In this document: piece after piece, positions 1-5,443 of the stretch
Position numbering within the stretch: the first letter of the stretch is position 1
Layout of the letters: the number at the start of each line of letters is the position of its first letter
NCBI GenBank assembly: GCA_900321845.1
Contig: ONXT01000260.1
Span: 1 to 5,443 of the forward strand
Direction of reading: 5' to 3'
Length of the DNA stretch: 5,443 nt
Source of the DNA: an uncultured Bacteroidales bacterium
GTDB lineage: Bacteria > Bacteroidota > Bacteroidia > Bacteroidales > WCHB1-69
The notes under the pieces: model-generated
What the model saw: only the letters and a program-made list of their open reading frames with translations
Told to the model about the DNA's origin: nothing
The model's database searches: none
Translations under genes and position numbers: made by a program

Positions 1-18
1 CAATTCAAAAAAATATTG

Positions 19-26
19 TATTTTTG
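19..26 (+). promoter_or_regulatory. Putative Bacteroidota -7 promoter element for the POT transporter gene
   Basis: The octamer TATTTTTG matches the TAnnTTTG -7 consensus used by the primary sigma factor of Bacteroidota. It lies 55 bases before the ATG, which would give a leader of roughly 45-50 bases. The matching -33 element would fall at or before the window edge, so it cannot be checked. The leader is A/T-rich and has no clear Shine-Dalgarno sequence, as is usual in this phylum. The motif is short, so this remains a motif-level prediction. Confidence 0.5.
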
Positions 27-81
27 CGGACTTAATTGAAATACTATATTCATTTTATTATTCACTAAAATTATAACATTT

Positions 82-1761
82 ATGAAACACTTATGGGAAA
101 CAAATGCGTCCTTGGTCATCTTGTGCGCCATTTTGATCGTCGTGATTCCCTTTTTGGTTTTCTACATTGTGAAAGCCAAGAAAGAGCATCCAAAAGGACT
201 GGTTGCCGCCGCACTGAGTAACATGGGCGAGCGATTCGGCTACTACATCATGAATGCCGTGCTAACGCTATTTCTTGTATCGAAATTCGGTCTGCCCAAA
301 GAAGTCGCGGGAATTATTTTTTCCGTTTTTTACTTTGGCATCTACATTTTGAGTTTGGTTGGCGGTATTATTGCCGACCGCACTCAGAAATACAACAGCA
401 CCATCCAATGGGGTGTAACGCTCATGGCGTTTGGATACATAGCTTTAGCCATACCCTTGTTCAGCAAAGAGGGCGGCTTGATTGTTGACCATAACGGCAC
501 TTGGTGGGCTATTCTTATTTTCACTTGCTTGGCTCTGCTGCTTATCGCCTTCGGTAACGGTCTATTCAAAGGCAACCTGCAGGCTTTGGTAGGACAGATG
601 TACGACAATTTCGAAGCTGAAGCCGCCAAGAAAGGTCCCGAAGCTTTAGCCGAGGCCAAAGACAAACGTGACAGCGGTTTCCAGATTTTCTACGTGTTCA
701 TCAACATCGGCGGTGTGATCGCTCCTTTCGTAGCTCCGTTGATTCGCACATGGTGGCTGAAGATCCACAACTTCGTCTATAATGCCGATATGCCAGCATT
801 GTGCCATCAATACATTGCTAACGGTCAGGTCACTCAAAAATTCACCGAAACCATGAACAACTCGGTAATTGATCCGTCCCTGATTACCAATGCGACACAA
901 TTCAGCTCCGACTACATCGATGTTTATAACACCGGTATTCATTACGCGTTCATTGCGTCAGCACTTGCCATGGTTATTTCTCTCATCATTTTCTTTGCTA
1001 ATAAAAAAGGCTTTCCACAGCCCGCAAAAAAAGTTGCTACCGAAACAGCTGGTTATACAGCTGAAGAGAAATTGGAGATGGCAAAAGAGATCAAACAAAG
1101 GCTCTATGCTCTCTTTGCTGTACTTGGCATTGCCATTTTCTTCTGGTTGTCCTTCCATCAAAACACGCAATCACTCAAGTTTTTCGCAAGTGATTTTGTA
1201 AACACCGAGATGTTCCCCGCAGAAATTTGGGATTCCATGAATCCTCTGTTTGTCATCATCCTGACACCCCTTATTATGATTCTTTTTGCTGCTTTGGCTC
1301 GCAAAGGCAAACCTGTTTCCACTCCTCGCAAAATTGCCATCGGTATGGGAATCGCGGGATGCGCATACTTGTTCTTGATGATATTCTCTATCATGAAACA
1401 ATATCCTTCAGGCAATGTATTTACCAGTATGGATGCTGCTGAAATGGCTAAAGCGGGTCTGGCTAAAGCCGCTCCGTGGGTAATGATCGTTACTTACTTC
1501 TTCCTGACTGTAGCCGAGCTATTCATCTCCCCGCTGGGACTTTCATTCGTGTCGAAGGTGGCTCCGAAGCATCTGCAGGGTATTTGCCAAGGCTTATGGC
1601 TGGGTGCCACCGCCATCGGCAACCTGTTTATCTTTGTGGGAACCGTCATGCTCAACGCTTGGCCCATCTGGCAGTGCTGGGGCGTGTTCCTTGCGATCTG
1701 CTTGGTATCCATGACTGTCATGCTCTGCATGGTGAAGTGGCTGGAAAAGATCACCAAATAG
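82..1761 (+). CDS. POT/PTR2-family proton-coupled oligopeptide transporter (MFS)
   Basis: This 559-residue inner-membrane protein most likely imports di- and tripeptides with protons. Family signatures appear in order: GERFGYY at residues 49-55 (the ExxERFxYY motif), GGIIADR at 94-100, GNGLFKGN at 158-165, the PTR2 signature FYVFINIGG at 203-211, and ELFISPLGLS at 479-488 followed by a GLW-x-ATAIGN stretch. The length and many hydrophobic segments fit a 12-14 helix POT protein. Oddities are an additional hydrophobic helix at about residues 10-30 before the core, a polar loop at about 232-288, and Asn47 where the first Glu of ExxER is expected (Glu50 and Arg51 are kept). The ATG at 82 is the natural start, since it places the whole N-terminal helix in the protein. 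It has its own promoter-like element and a terminator, so it is probably monocistronic. The family call is firm; the exact substrate is not readable from sequence. Confidence 0.93.
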   Translation: MKHLWETNASLVILCAILIVVIPFLVFYIVKAKKEHPKGLVAAALSNMGERFGYYIMNAVLTLFLVSKFGLPKEVAGIIFSVFYFGIYILSLVGGIIADRTQKYNSTIQWGVTLMAFGYIALAIPLFSKEGGLIVDHNGTWWAILIFTCLALLLIAFGNGLFKGNLQALVGQMYDNFEAEAAKKGPEALAEAKDKRDSGFQIFYVFINIGGVIAPFVAPLIRTWWLKIHNFVYNADMPALCHQYIANGQVTQKFTETMNNSVIDPSLITNATQFSSDYIDVYNTGIHYAFIASALAMVISLIIFFANKKGFPQPAKKVATETAGYTAEEKLEMAKEIKQRLYALFAVLGIAIFFWLSFHQNTQSLKFFASDFVNTEMFPAEIWDSMNPLFVIILTPLIMILFAALARKGKPVSTPRKIAIGMGIAGCAYLFLMIFSIMKQYPSGNVFTSMDAAEMAKAGLAKAAPWVMIVTYFFLTVAELFISPLGLSFVSKVAPKHLQGICQGLWLGATAIGNLFIFVGTVMLNAWPIWQCWGVFLAICLVSMTVMLCMVKWLEKITK

Positions 1762-1780
1762 CCACTGATTTCTCATAAAC

Positions 1781-1815
1781 AAAAAAGAGAGGACCTCAAC
1801 GGTTCTCTCTTTTTT
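1781..1815. terminator. Bidirectional Rho-independent terminator between convergent genes
   Basis: Arms 1781-1795 and 1801-1815 pair over 15 positions with one G-U wobble, around the 5-base loop TCAAC. The inner part holds the G/C pairs (GAGAGGACC with GGTTCTCTC) and the outer six pairs are A-T. On the plus strand the stem runs into a T-rich tail ending near 1821. On the minus strand the same hairpin also ends in six T's. It sits 20 bases after the transporter stop and 39 bases beyond the stop of the LOG-family gene that runs toward it, so it probably ends both transcripts. Confidence 0.88.
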
Positions 1816-1853
1816 ATTTTTGCATCTCTAATAAACAATTCAACAACCGCCGT

Positions 1854-2450
1854 TCACTTCCGCTTGGTATAGGTTCCAATCCAATCGCTATCATTCTGAT
1901 ATTCAAAATTTTCGAGGCAGGCAAAAACCTCATCCACTGTAGTAGCGGTGAGAATCAAACTGCGATGGAAAGGACGGAGGAAACCCTCATCCAGAAAACG
2001 TTGGATTTGCGACAGCAGTGCATCGTAATAACCGTCATGGTTCAACAGCACGATGGGCTTATGGTGAATGCCCAGCTGCGCATCAACGATGATTTCAAAA
2101 AGTTCGTCCATCGTACCGAAAGAGCCAGGGAGCGTGATGAACGCATCCGCCAACCGCTCCATCAACTGCTTGCGCTCGCTCATCGACTTGACATAAATCA
2201 TTTGCGAAAGATTCTTCGCACTGACCACATCTTCCGCAAAAAAATCAGGCATGATGCCAATCACTTTGCCATTCTTTTGCAGAGCGGCCTCCGCCACAGC
2301 GCCCATCAAGCCCAATTTTGCGCCTCCATAGTAAACGGAGAGACTTTGCTCGGCGCATTTTTCTCCAAGGGCGGATGCCAAACGCATGTATTTTTCCGAT
2401 GCACCATCGGAAGAACCGCAGAAAACCGCGACAGAACGAAGATTTTTCAT
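1854..2450 (-). CDS. LOG/TIGR00730-family nucleoside 5'-monophosphate phosphoribohydrolase
   Basis: This 198-residue soluble Rossmann-like protein belongs to the family of LOG (cytokinin-activating) and TIGR00730 proteins, formerly called lysine decarboxylase-like. Characterised members hydrolyse the N-glycosidic bond of nucleoside 5'-monophosphates, releasing base and ribose 5-phosphate. Visible signatures are the N-terminal strand and turn VAVFCGSS (7-14), YYGGAKLGLMG (40-50), the MSERK form of the MxxRK motif (90-94), and PGSFGTMDE (108-116) for the PGGxGTxxE motif. The second Gly of that motif is Ser110 here; the catalytic-region Arg93 and Glu116 are kept. Length is typical. The start codon overlaps the pssA stop as ATGA, implying translational coupling, and no promoter lies between them. 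In bacteria the role is usually unclear; cytokinin production should not be assumed, and purine-nucleotide turnover or housecleaning is an alternative inference. Confidence 0.9.
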   Translation of the reverse strand: MKNLRSVAVFCGSSDGASEKYMRLASALGEKCAEQSLSVYYGGAKLGLMGAVAEAALQKNGKVIGIMPDFFAEDVVSAKNLSQMIYVKSMSERKQLMERLADAFITLPGSFGTMDELFEIIVDAQLGIHHKPIVLLNHDGYYDALLSQIQRFLDEGFLRPFHRSLILTATTVDEVFACLENFEYQNDSDWIGTYTKRK

Positions 2451-3160
2451 TGCAATGGGTGTTTAAGGGGGATACGCACAAGTGAGATCAGGATGTAAGC
2501 CAGAATGATAATCGGGAATGCGCCGAAACGGAAGATGACGAACAATACGACTGCCAATGCCAAAAAGATGTAGCGCACCAGATTCTCCTTGAATTTCAAA
2601 TTCTTAAACTTGAGCGAAAACATTGGGATATCGGAAAGCAAGAGAACGGCGACAGCAAGGGAGAGCAGGAAAACCACCCAGAAATGGTTGAGGACAGCCA
2701 GTGATTTGGCAGAAAAATGCAGGTAACCGATGAACAGGGCGTTGGCAGGCGTTGCCAATCCACGGAACTCCGTGTGCTGACGCTCATCATGGTTGAACTT
2801 CGCCAAACGCAAAGCGGAGCATGCCGGAATCACAAAGACGCAATAGGGCAGAATCCGCATGAGACCCTCTTGTGCAGCAGGCGGCAACGTATTGTCAATC
2901 AACTGATTCAAAAAGACAAAGAGAATGGTGGTGGGGGCAACGCCGAAAGAGACGACATCGGCCAGCGAGTCCAAATCAACACCAATGACAGACTGCACTT
3001 TGAGCATTCGCGCAGCAAACCCGTCAAAGAAATCGAAAACCGCCGACAGAAGTATCATCAAGGACGCCACTTCGAGCATACCGCGCGTAGCAAACAGTAT
3101 GGAAAGGCAGCCTGAAATCAAATTGCAACAGGTAATTAGATTGGGAATGTGCTTTTTCAT
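2447..3160 (-). CDS. pssA: CDP-diacylglycerol--serine O-phosphatidyltransferase (PssA, integral membrane type)
   Basis: This enzyme joins CDP-diacylglycerol and L-serine to make phosphatidylserine and CMP, the committed step toward phosphatidylethanolamine. From the chosen start the protein has 237 residues. The CDP-alcohol phosphatidyltransferase motif D-x2-DG-x2-AR-x8-G-x3-D-x3-D is complete: D43, D46, G47, A50, R51, G60, D64, D68. It is followed by SFGVAP (71-76), and the N-terminal IPNLIT-x3-N-x2-SG stretch is typical of PssA. Several hydrophobic helices continue to the C-terminus, fitting the small multi-pass type found in Bacillus and Bacteroidota. The ATG at 3160 is chosen because the upstream in-frame TTG at 3184 lies inside the putative -7 element (3182-3189), and because the family starts at the MKKHIPN stretch. 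It is first gene of a two-gene operon and overlaps the LOG-family gene by 4 bases. A phosphatidylserine decarboxylase is not present in the window. Confidence 0.93.
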   Translation of the reverse strand: MKKHIPNLITCCNLISGCLSILFATRGMLEVASLMILLSAVFDFFDGFAARMLKVQSVIGVDLDSLADVVSFGVAPTTILFVFLNQLIDNTLPPAAQEGLMRILPYCVFVIPACSALRLAKFNHDERQHTEFRGLATPANALFIGYLHFSAKSLAVLNHFWVVFLLSLAVAVLLLSDIPMFSLKFKNLKFKENLVRYIFLALAVVLFVIFRFGAFPIIILAYILISLVRIPLKHPLQ

Positions 3161-3181
3161 TTCGTTCTGTAAAAAACGGCG

Positions 3182-3189
3182 CAAAATTA
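3182..3189 (-). promoter_or_regulatory. Putative -7 promoter element for the pssA operon
   Basis: Read on the minus strand the octamer is TAATTTTG, matching TAnnTTTG. It is followed by GCG and lies 21 bases before the pssA ATG, giving a short leader. No good TTG -33 box is seen about 19-21 bases upstream; that space is occupied by an A-run and by the inverted repeat at 3197-3218. The call rests on the motif and its position. Confidence 0.5.
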
Positions 3190-3196
3190 CGATTTT

Positions 3197-3218
3197 TTTT
3201 CACATGAGATTGTGAAAA
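3197..3218. repeat. Perfect 8-bp inverted repeat in the divergent promoter region (possible operator)
   Basis: The arms TTTTCACA (3197-3204) and TGTGAAAA (3211-3218) are exact reverse complements separated by the 6 bases TGAGAT. The repeat begins 7 bases upstream of the pssA -7 element, so it covers that promoter's -33 region, and it lies about 40 bases upstream of the envC -7 element. It would lie outside both predicted transcripts, which favours a protein-binding site over an RNA hairpin. The half-sites are in the opposite orientation to the CRP consensus (TGTGA-N6-TCACA), so a CRP site is not claimed. Chance occurrence in an A/T-rich spacer is possible. Confidence 0.35.
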
Positions 3219-3257
3219 TAAATGTCGGTTTCAGACAAAATTCACCAAAAAAAGAAG

Positions 3258-3265
3258 TATATTTG
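3258..3265 (+). promoter_or_regulatory. Putative -7 promoter element for the envC-like operon
   Basis: The octamer TATATTTG is an exact match to TAnnTTTG and lies 45 bases before the ATG at 3311. Transcription starting a few bases after it would begin around 3270-3275. That argues against the in-frame TTG at 3275 as a start codon and supports the ATG at 3311. No convincing TTG -33 element is visible at the usual spacing. Confidence 0.55.
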
Positions 3266-3310
3266 CCAGCTTGATTGTGCAAAAGCAGGTTCAAGCACAA
3301 CCAATTGATT

Positions 3311-4567
3311 ATGAAGAAAATAGCTATTGCACTTTTTGTCATTGCCACTGCATTGTCTTTCATTTTGCTTGATGCGCAAAGTACGAGCAGCAAGCAATTG
3401 AAAAAAGACAAGCAAAAGCTCGAAAGGGAAATCAAAAACACGCAAGAACTGTTGAATCAGACACGCAAGAACAAAAACGCCTCCCTTGAACAAATTGCGG
3501 TTCTCAGGAAACAGATTTCAAACCGCGAGGACATGGTGGTCGCGCTCACAGACGAAATCACCCGCCTTGAGGACGAGATGGCGCTGAACGAGAAACTATC
3601 GAAAAGCCTCGACCGGAAACTGGCGTACATGAAGGACGATTACGCCCGAGTGGTCTATAACGCCTATAAAAACCGCAAACTCACCAATAAAATCACCTTC
3701 ATTTTTTCTGCGGACAACTTCAGCCACATGTACCAACGCGCCAAGTACTACCGAGCGTTCGCCAAAAACGTGAAGTCGCAAGTGGAGACCATTGAAGCCA
3801 CCCAAAAGGAAATAGAGAAGAAAAAGATTGAAATACAGGAGATTAAGGAGGCCAAATCCGCCATCATGTCGAAAGAGGAGGCCAATCTTGCCAATTTGGA
3901 AAAGGCAAAACGCGAGAAGGACAAATTGGCGGCTTCCTTAAAGACGAAGGAAAAAGAACTGTCTGCCCAAATCAAGCAAAAGCAACAGCAGCAAAAGAAA
4001 CTCGATGCGGCTATCCAGGCGGCCATCCAGAAGGAGATTGCCGCCGCCAACGCGAAAAAGGCAAAGAGCAACAAAGGCAAGAACACTTCCACAGGGAAAT
4101 CGGGAGGGAATACCAGCAAACCGGTCATTACGATGACCCCAGAGGAACAGAAGCTCAGCAACACCTTCGCCGGCAACCAAGGGCGTCTTCCATGGCCAGT
4201 GACCAAATGCAGCAAGCTCCGTGGCTTCGGAACCTACCCGCACCCCGACGTACCTTCCGTACAAATCCAAAACAACGGCATCGACCTGCTGACCGAAGCC
4301 GGAGCCCCCGTCAGAGCCGTCTATCAAGGAGAAGTGGTCAGCGTAATGGACATCTCCGGCACCAAGGTCGTCATCATCAAGCATGGAGAGTATATGACTG
4401 TATATCAAAACCTTGCGACAATTACAGTTAAGAAAGGGCAAAACGTCACCAGCAAACAAAACATCGGCACAGTTGCCAAAAACAACGACACCGGAACCTA
4501 CATTCTTCACTTCGCCCTCCTCAAAATGCAAACCTATCTTAACCCAAGCTCCTGGCTGGCCCAATAA
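3311..4567 (+). CDS. EnvC-like murein hydrolase activator (coiled coil plus degenerate LytM/M23 domain)
   Basis: This 418-residue exported protein resembles EnvC, which activates cell-wall amidases during cell separation. Residues 1-22 form a signal peptide (MKK, a hydrophobic core, then LLDAQ; cleavage probably after A22). Residues about 25-110 and 156-255 are rich in K, E and Q with heptad-like spacing, forming two coiled-coil stretches around a conserved segment (about 110-155). A G/S/K/N/T-rich linker (255-270) leads to the LytM domain at about 290-415. The zinc and catalytic positions are mostly lost: NNGID at 321-325 replaces HxGxD, YQNL at 365-368 replaces YxHL, and ILHF at 398-401 replaces HxHF; only D325 and H400 remain. 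It is therefore probably a regulator, not a peptidase. The ATG at 3311 is chosen because it gives a clean signal peptide and lies 45 bases after a -7 element. The next gene follows after 2 bases. Confidence 0.9.
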   Translation: MKKIAIALFVIATALSFILLDAQSTSSKQLKKDKQKLEREIKNTQELLNQTRKNKNASLEQIAVLRKQISNREDMVVALTDEITRLEDEMALNEKLSKSLDRKLAYMKDDYARVVYNAYKNRKLTNKITFIFSADNFSHMYQRAKYYRAFAKNVKSQVETIEATQKEIEKKKIEIQEIKEAKSAIMSKEEANLANLEKAKREKDKLAASLKTKEKELSAQIKQKQQQQKKLDAAIQAAIQKEIAAANAKKAKSNKGKNTSTGKSGGNTSKPVITMTPEEQKLSNTFAGNQGRLPWPVTKCSKLRGFGTYPHPDVPSVQIQNNGIDLLTEAGAPVRAVYQGEVVSVMDISGTKVVIIKHGEYMTVYQNLATITVKKGQNVTSKQNIGTVAKNNDTGTYILHFALLKMQTYLNPSSWLAQ

Positions 4568-4569
4568 TC

Positions 4570-5160
4570 ATGTACCTCAACGAAGCACTTTTCTCGGACT
4601 TTTTGGAATCGAAGGAGATTCTATGGCTGGGCATCGATTTCTCCAAAGCGAAATTCACCAGAAAAGGATTCGATTTCACTCCGGAAATCCTCCGCTACTA
4701 TTTCAACGAGTGGAACACGCTCATCATCTCCGACCAAAAGAAATACGACATCCGTCTCAGCTTCCGAAAACCGATCATGAACTACGACCTTTCGTTGATT
4801 TCAAAAAAGAACAAGTCGGTTAAACTCAACAATTTACTTTGCGAAAACATCAATATGTCGGACGTTTTCAGCGATGAGGACATCCGCGAATACGTAAAGA
4901 CACTCGCCTCCCCCACCCAGTTCAAATACGGGCTCCTCTTCATCGTGGAATCACTTGACACGCACAGCAAAACGGGCGCCGTCTGGGTGGCCATCATCGA
5001 AACCAATACCCACACTCCTGTGCTCTGCGAAAAATTCCTAAAAGTCCCCAGCGGCTTCGGAACCAAAAACTACTGGGGGAGAATCTTCTACAACCTGCTC
5101 TTCGACATCAAAAGTTACGCCTTCTACCGATGGGAAAACCTTGTGAGAGTTAACAACTAA
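4570..5160 (+). CDS. Uncharacterised protein, probably Bacteroidota-restricted family, in the envC operon
   Basis: I do not recognise a named domain in this 196-residue protein. It has no signal peptide, lipobox or transmembrane helix, so it appears cytosolic. Two regions look like conserved blocks: an N-terminal one (residues 17-65) with LWLGIDFSKAKF, a WN pair at 48-49 and KYDIRL; and a C-terminal one (118-187) with YGLLFIVESLD, a hydrophobic strand AVWVAIIE, then GFGTKNYWGRIFYNLL and RWEN. The general layout (IDFS-x-AK, WN, a late G-x-NYW-x-R-x-FYN) resembles hypothetical proteins I associate with Bacteroidota, some of which are exported; this is from memory and weak. It starts 2 bases after the envC-like stop and 23 bases before the phosphohexomutase start, so co-transcription is very likely and a link to the cell envelope is an inference from context. 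The frame is open throughout with coding-like composition, so it is a real gene. Confidence 0.85.
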   Translation: MYLNEALFSDFLESKEILWLGIDFSKAKFTRKGFDFTPEILRYYFNEWNTLIISDQKKYDIRLSFRKPIMNYDLSLISKKNKSVKLNNLLCENINMSDVFSDEDIREYVKTLASPTQFKYGLLFIVESLDTHSKTGAVWVAIIETNTHTPVLCEKFLKVPSGFGTKNYWGRIFYNLLFDIKSYAFYRWENLVRVNN

Positions 5161-5183
5161 TCATTAATCATAAATCACTAAAA

Positions 5184-5443
5184 ATGTCTGCATTTAAAGC
5201 TTACGATTTCAGAGGAGTGTTCAACAAGGATTTTACGTTGGACACAATTTACAGGATTGGATTTTACCTTCCTAAATTACTGAATGTCAATAAAGTACTG
5301 GTTGGTCGCGACATGCGAGTCTCCTCTCCTGCCATGTTCGACTCCCTTACACGCGGCATCACCGACGCAGGGGCCGATGTGTATGACATGGGGCTGACGA
5401 CCACCCCGATGGTCTATTATTTCACTGCCAAGCATCACTTTGA
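5184..5443 (+). CDS. Phosphoglucomutase/phosphomannomutase (alpha-D-phosphohexomutase), 5' part only
   Basis: The frame is open from the ATG at 5184 to the window end, giving 86 complete codons of an enzyme usually about 450-580 residues long. It interconverts hexose 1- and 6-phosphates, feeding nucleotide-sugar synthesis for surface polysaccharides and glycans. Visible family features are KAYDFRG (residues 5-11; usually YDIRG), the VGRDMRVSSP stretch (40-49), and the DAGADVYDMGLTTTPMVYY run (61-79) typical of domain 1. The phosphoserine loop (TASHNP in most members), the metal site and the sugar-specificity loop lie beyond the window, so ManB, AlgC-like and PgcA-type activities cannot be separated. 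The 23-base gap before it shows no -7 element or hairpin, so it is probably read from the envC-like promoter. The ATG places FKAYDFRG directly at the N-terminus, as is normal for the family. Confidence 0.9.
   Translation, partial: MSAFKAYDFRGVFNKDFTLDTIYRIGFYLPKLLNVNKVLVGRDMRVSSPAMFDSLTRGITDAGADVYDMGLTTTPMVYYFTAKHHF

Noticed and set aside
1965..2498. Plus-strand 177-codon open frame opposite the LOG-family gene
   Set aside because: It is the antisense shadow of a well-supported gene, rich in Arg, His and Gln with no recognisable motif.
3161..3184. TTG start at 3184 extending PssA by 8 residues
   Set aside because: The codon lies inside the putative -7 element, and the family normally begins at the MKKHIPN stretch.
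3197..3218. CRP/FNR-type binding site reading of the inverted repeat
   Set aside because: The half-sites are inside-out relative to TGTGA-N6-TCACA, so the match to CRP is only superficial.
3275..3310. TTG start at 3275 extending the EnvC-like protein by 12 residues
   Set aside because: It would put polar residues in front of a clean signal peptide, and it falls at about the predicted transcription start after the -7 element at 3258-3265.
3961..4030. CAG/CAA-rich stretch as a possible unstable repeat
   Set aside because: The bases encode Gln/Lys/Ala-rich coiled coil with mixed codons and no exact tandem unit.
3748..4564. Two long minus-strand open frames (155 and 208 codons) opposite the EnvC-like gene
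   Set aside because: They are antisense to a gene with clear signal peptide, coiled coils and LytM domain; their Leu/Phe and Cys runs are the reverse complement of Lys/Gln-rich codons.
5158..5178. Short near-repeats of TTAATCA between the unknown gene and the phosphohexomutase
   Set aside because: Three imperfect 6-7-base units in an A/T-rich 23-base gap are too short to separate from chance; no promoter or terminator element is seen there.

Overview
The window looks like ordinary chromosomal DNA from a member of the Bacteroidota (probably Bacteroidales or a relative). Three lines of evidence support this: TAnnTTTG-type -7 promoter elements upstream of three transcription units, A/T-rich leaders without clear Shine-Dalgarno sequences, and protein types typical of that phylum (a POT transporter with a GERFGYY motif and an EnvC-like protein with a degenerate LytM domain). 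No mobile element, CRISPR array, rRNA or tRNA was found.

Layout. (1) 82-1761, plus strand: a POT/PTR2-family proton-coupled peptide transporter with its own promoter-like element near 19-26. A strong hairpin at 1781-1815 ends it and, being U-rich on both strands, can also end the convergent minus-strand unit. (2) 1854-3160, minus strand: a two-gene operon, pssA (CDP-diacylglycerol-serine O-phosphatidyltransferase) followed by a LOG/TIGR00730-family nucleotide phosphoribohydrolase. The two overlap by 4 bases (ATGA). (3) 3161-3310: a 150-bp divergent intergenic region with a -7 element for each direction and a perfect 8-bp inverted repeat with a 6-bp spacer between them. (4) 3311-5443, plus strand: an EnvC-like coiled-coil/LytM protein, an unrecognised 196-residue protein starting 2 bases later, and after 23 bases the 5' part of a phosphoglucomutase/phosphomannomutase that runs off the window.

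Themes. The divergent units both serve the cell envelope: phospholipid headgroup synthesis on one side, peptidoglycan-hydrolase control and sugar-phosphate supply on the other. The window contains no obviously new system. The points most worth a second look are the uncharacterised protein locked behind envC, the inactive-looking LytM centre, the Asn-for-Glu change in the transporter's ExxER motif, and the inverted repeat in the divergent promoter region.
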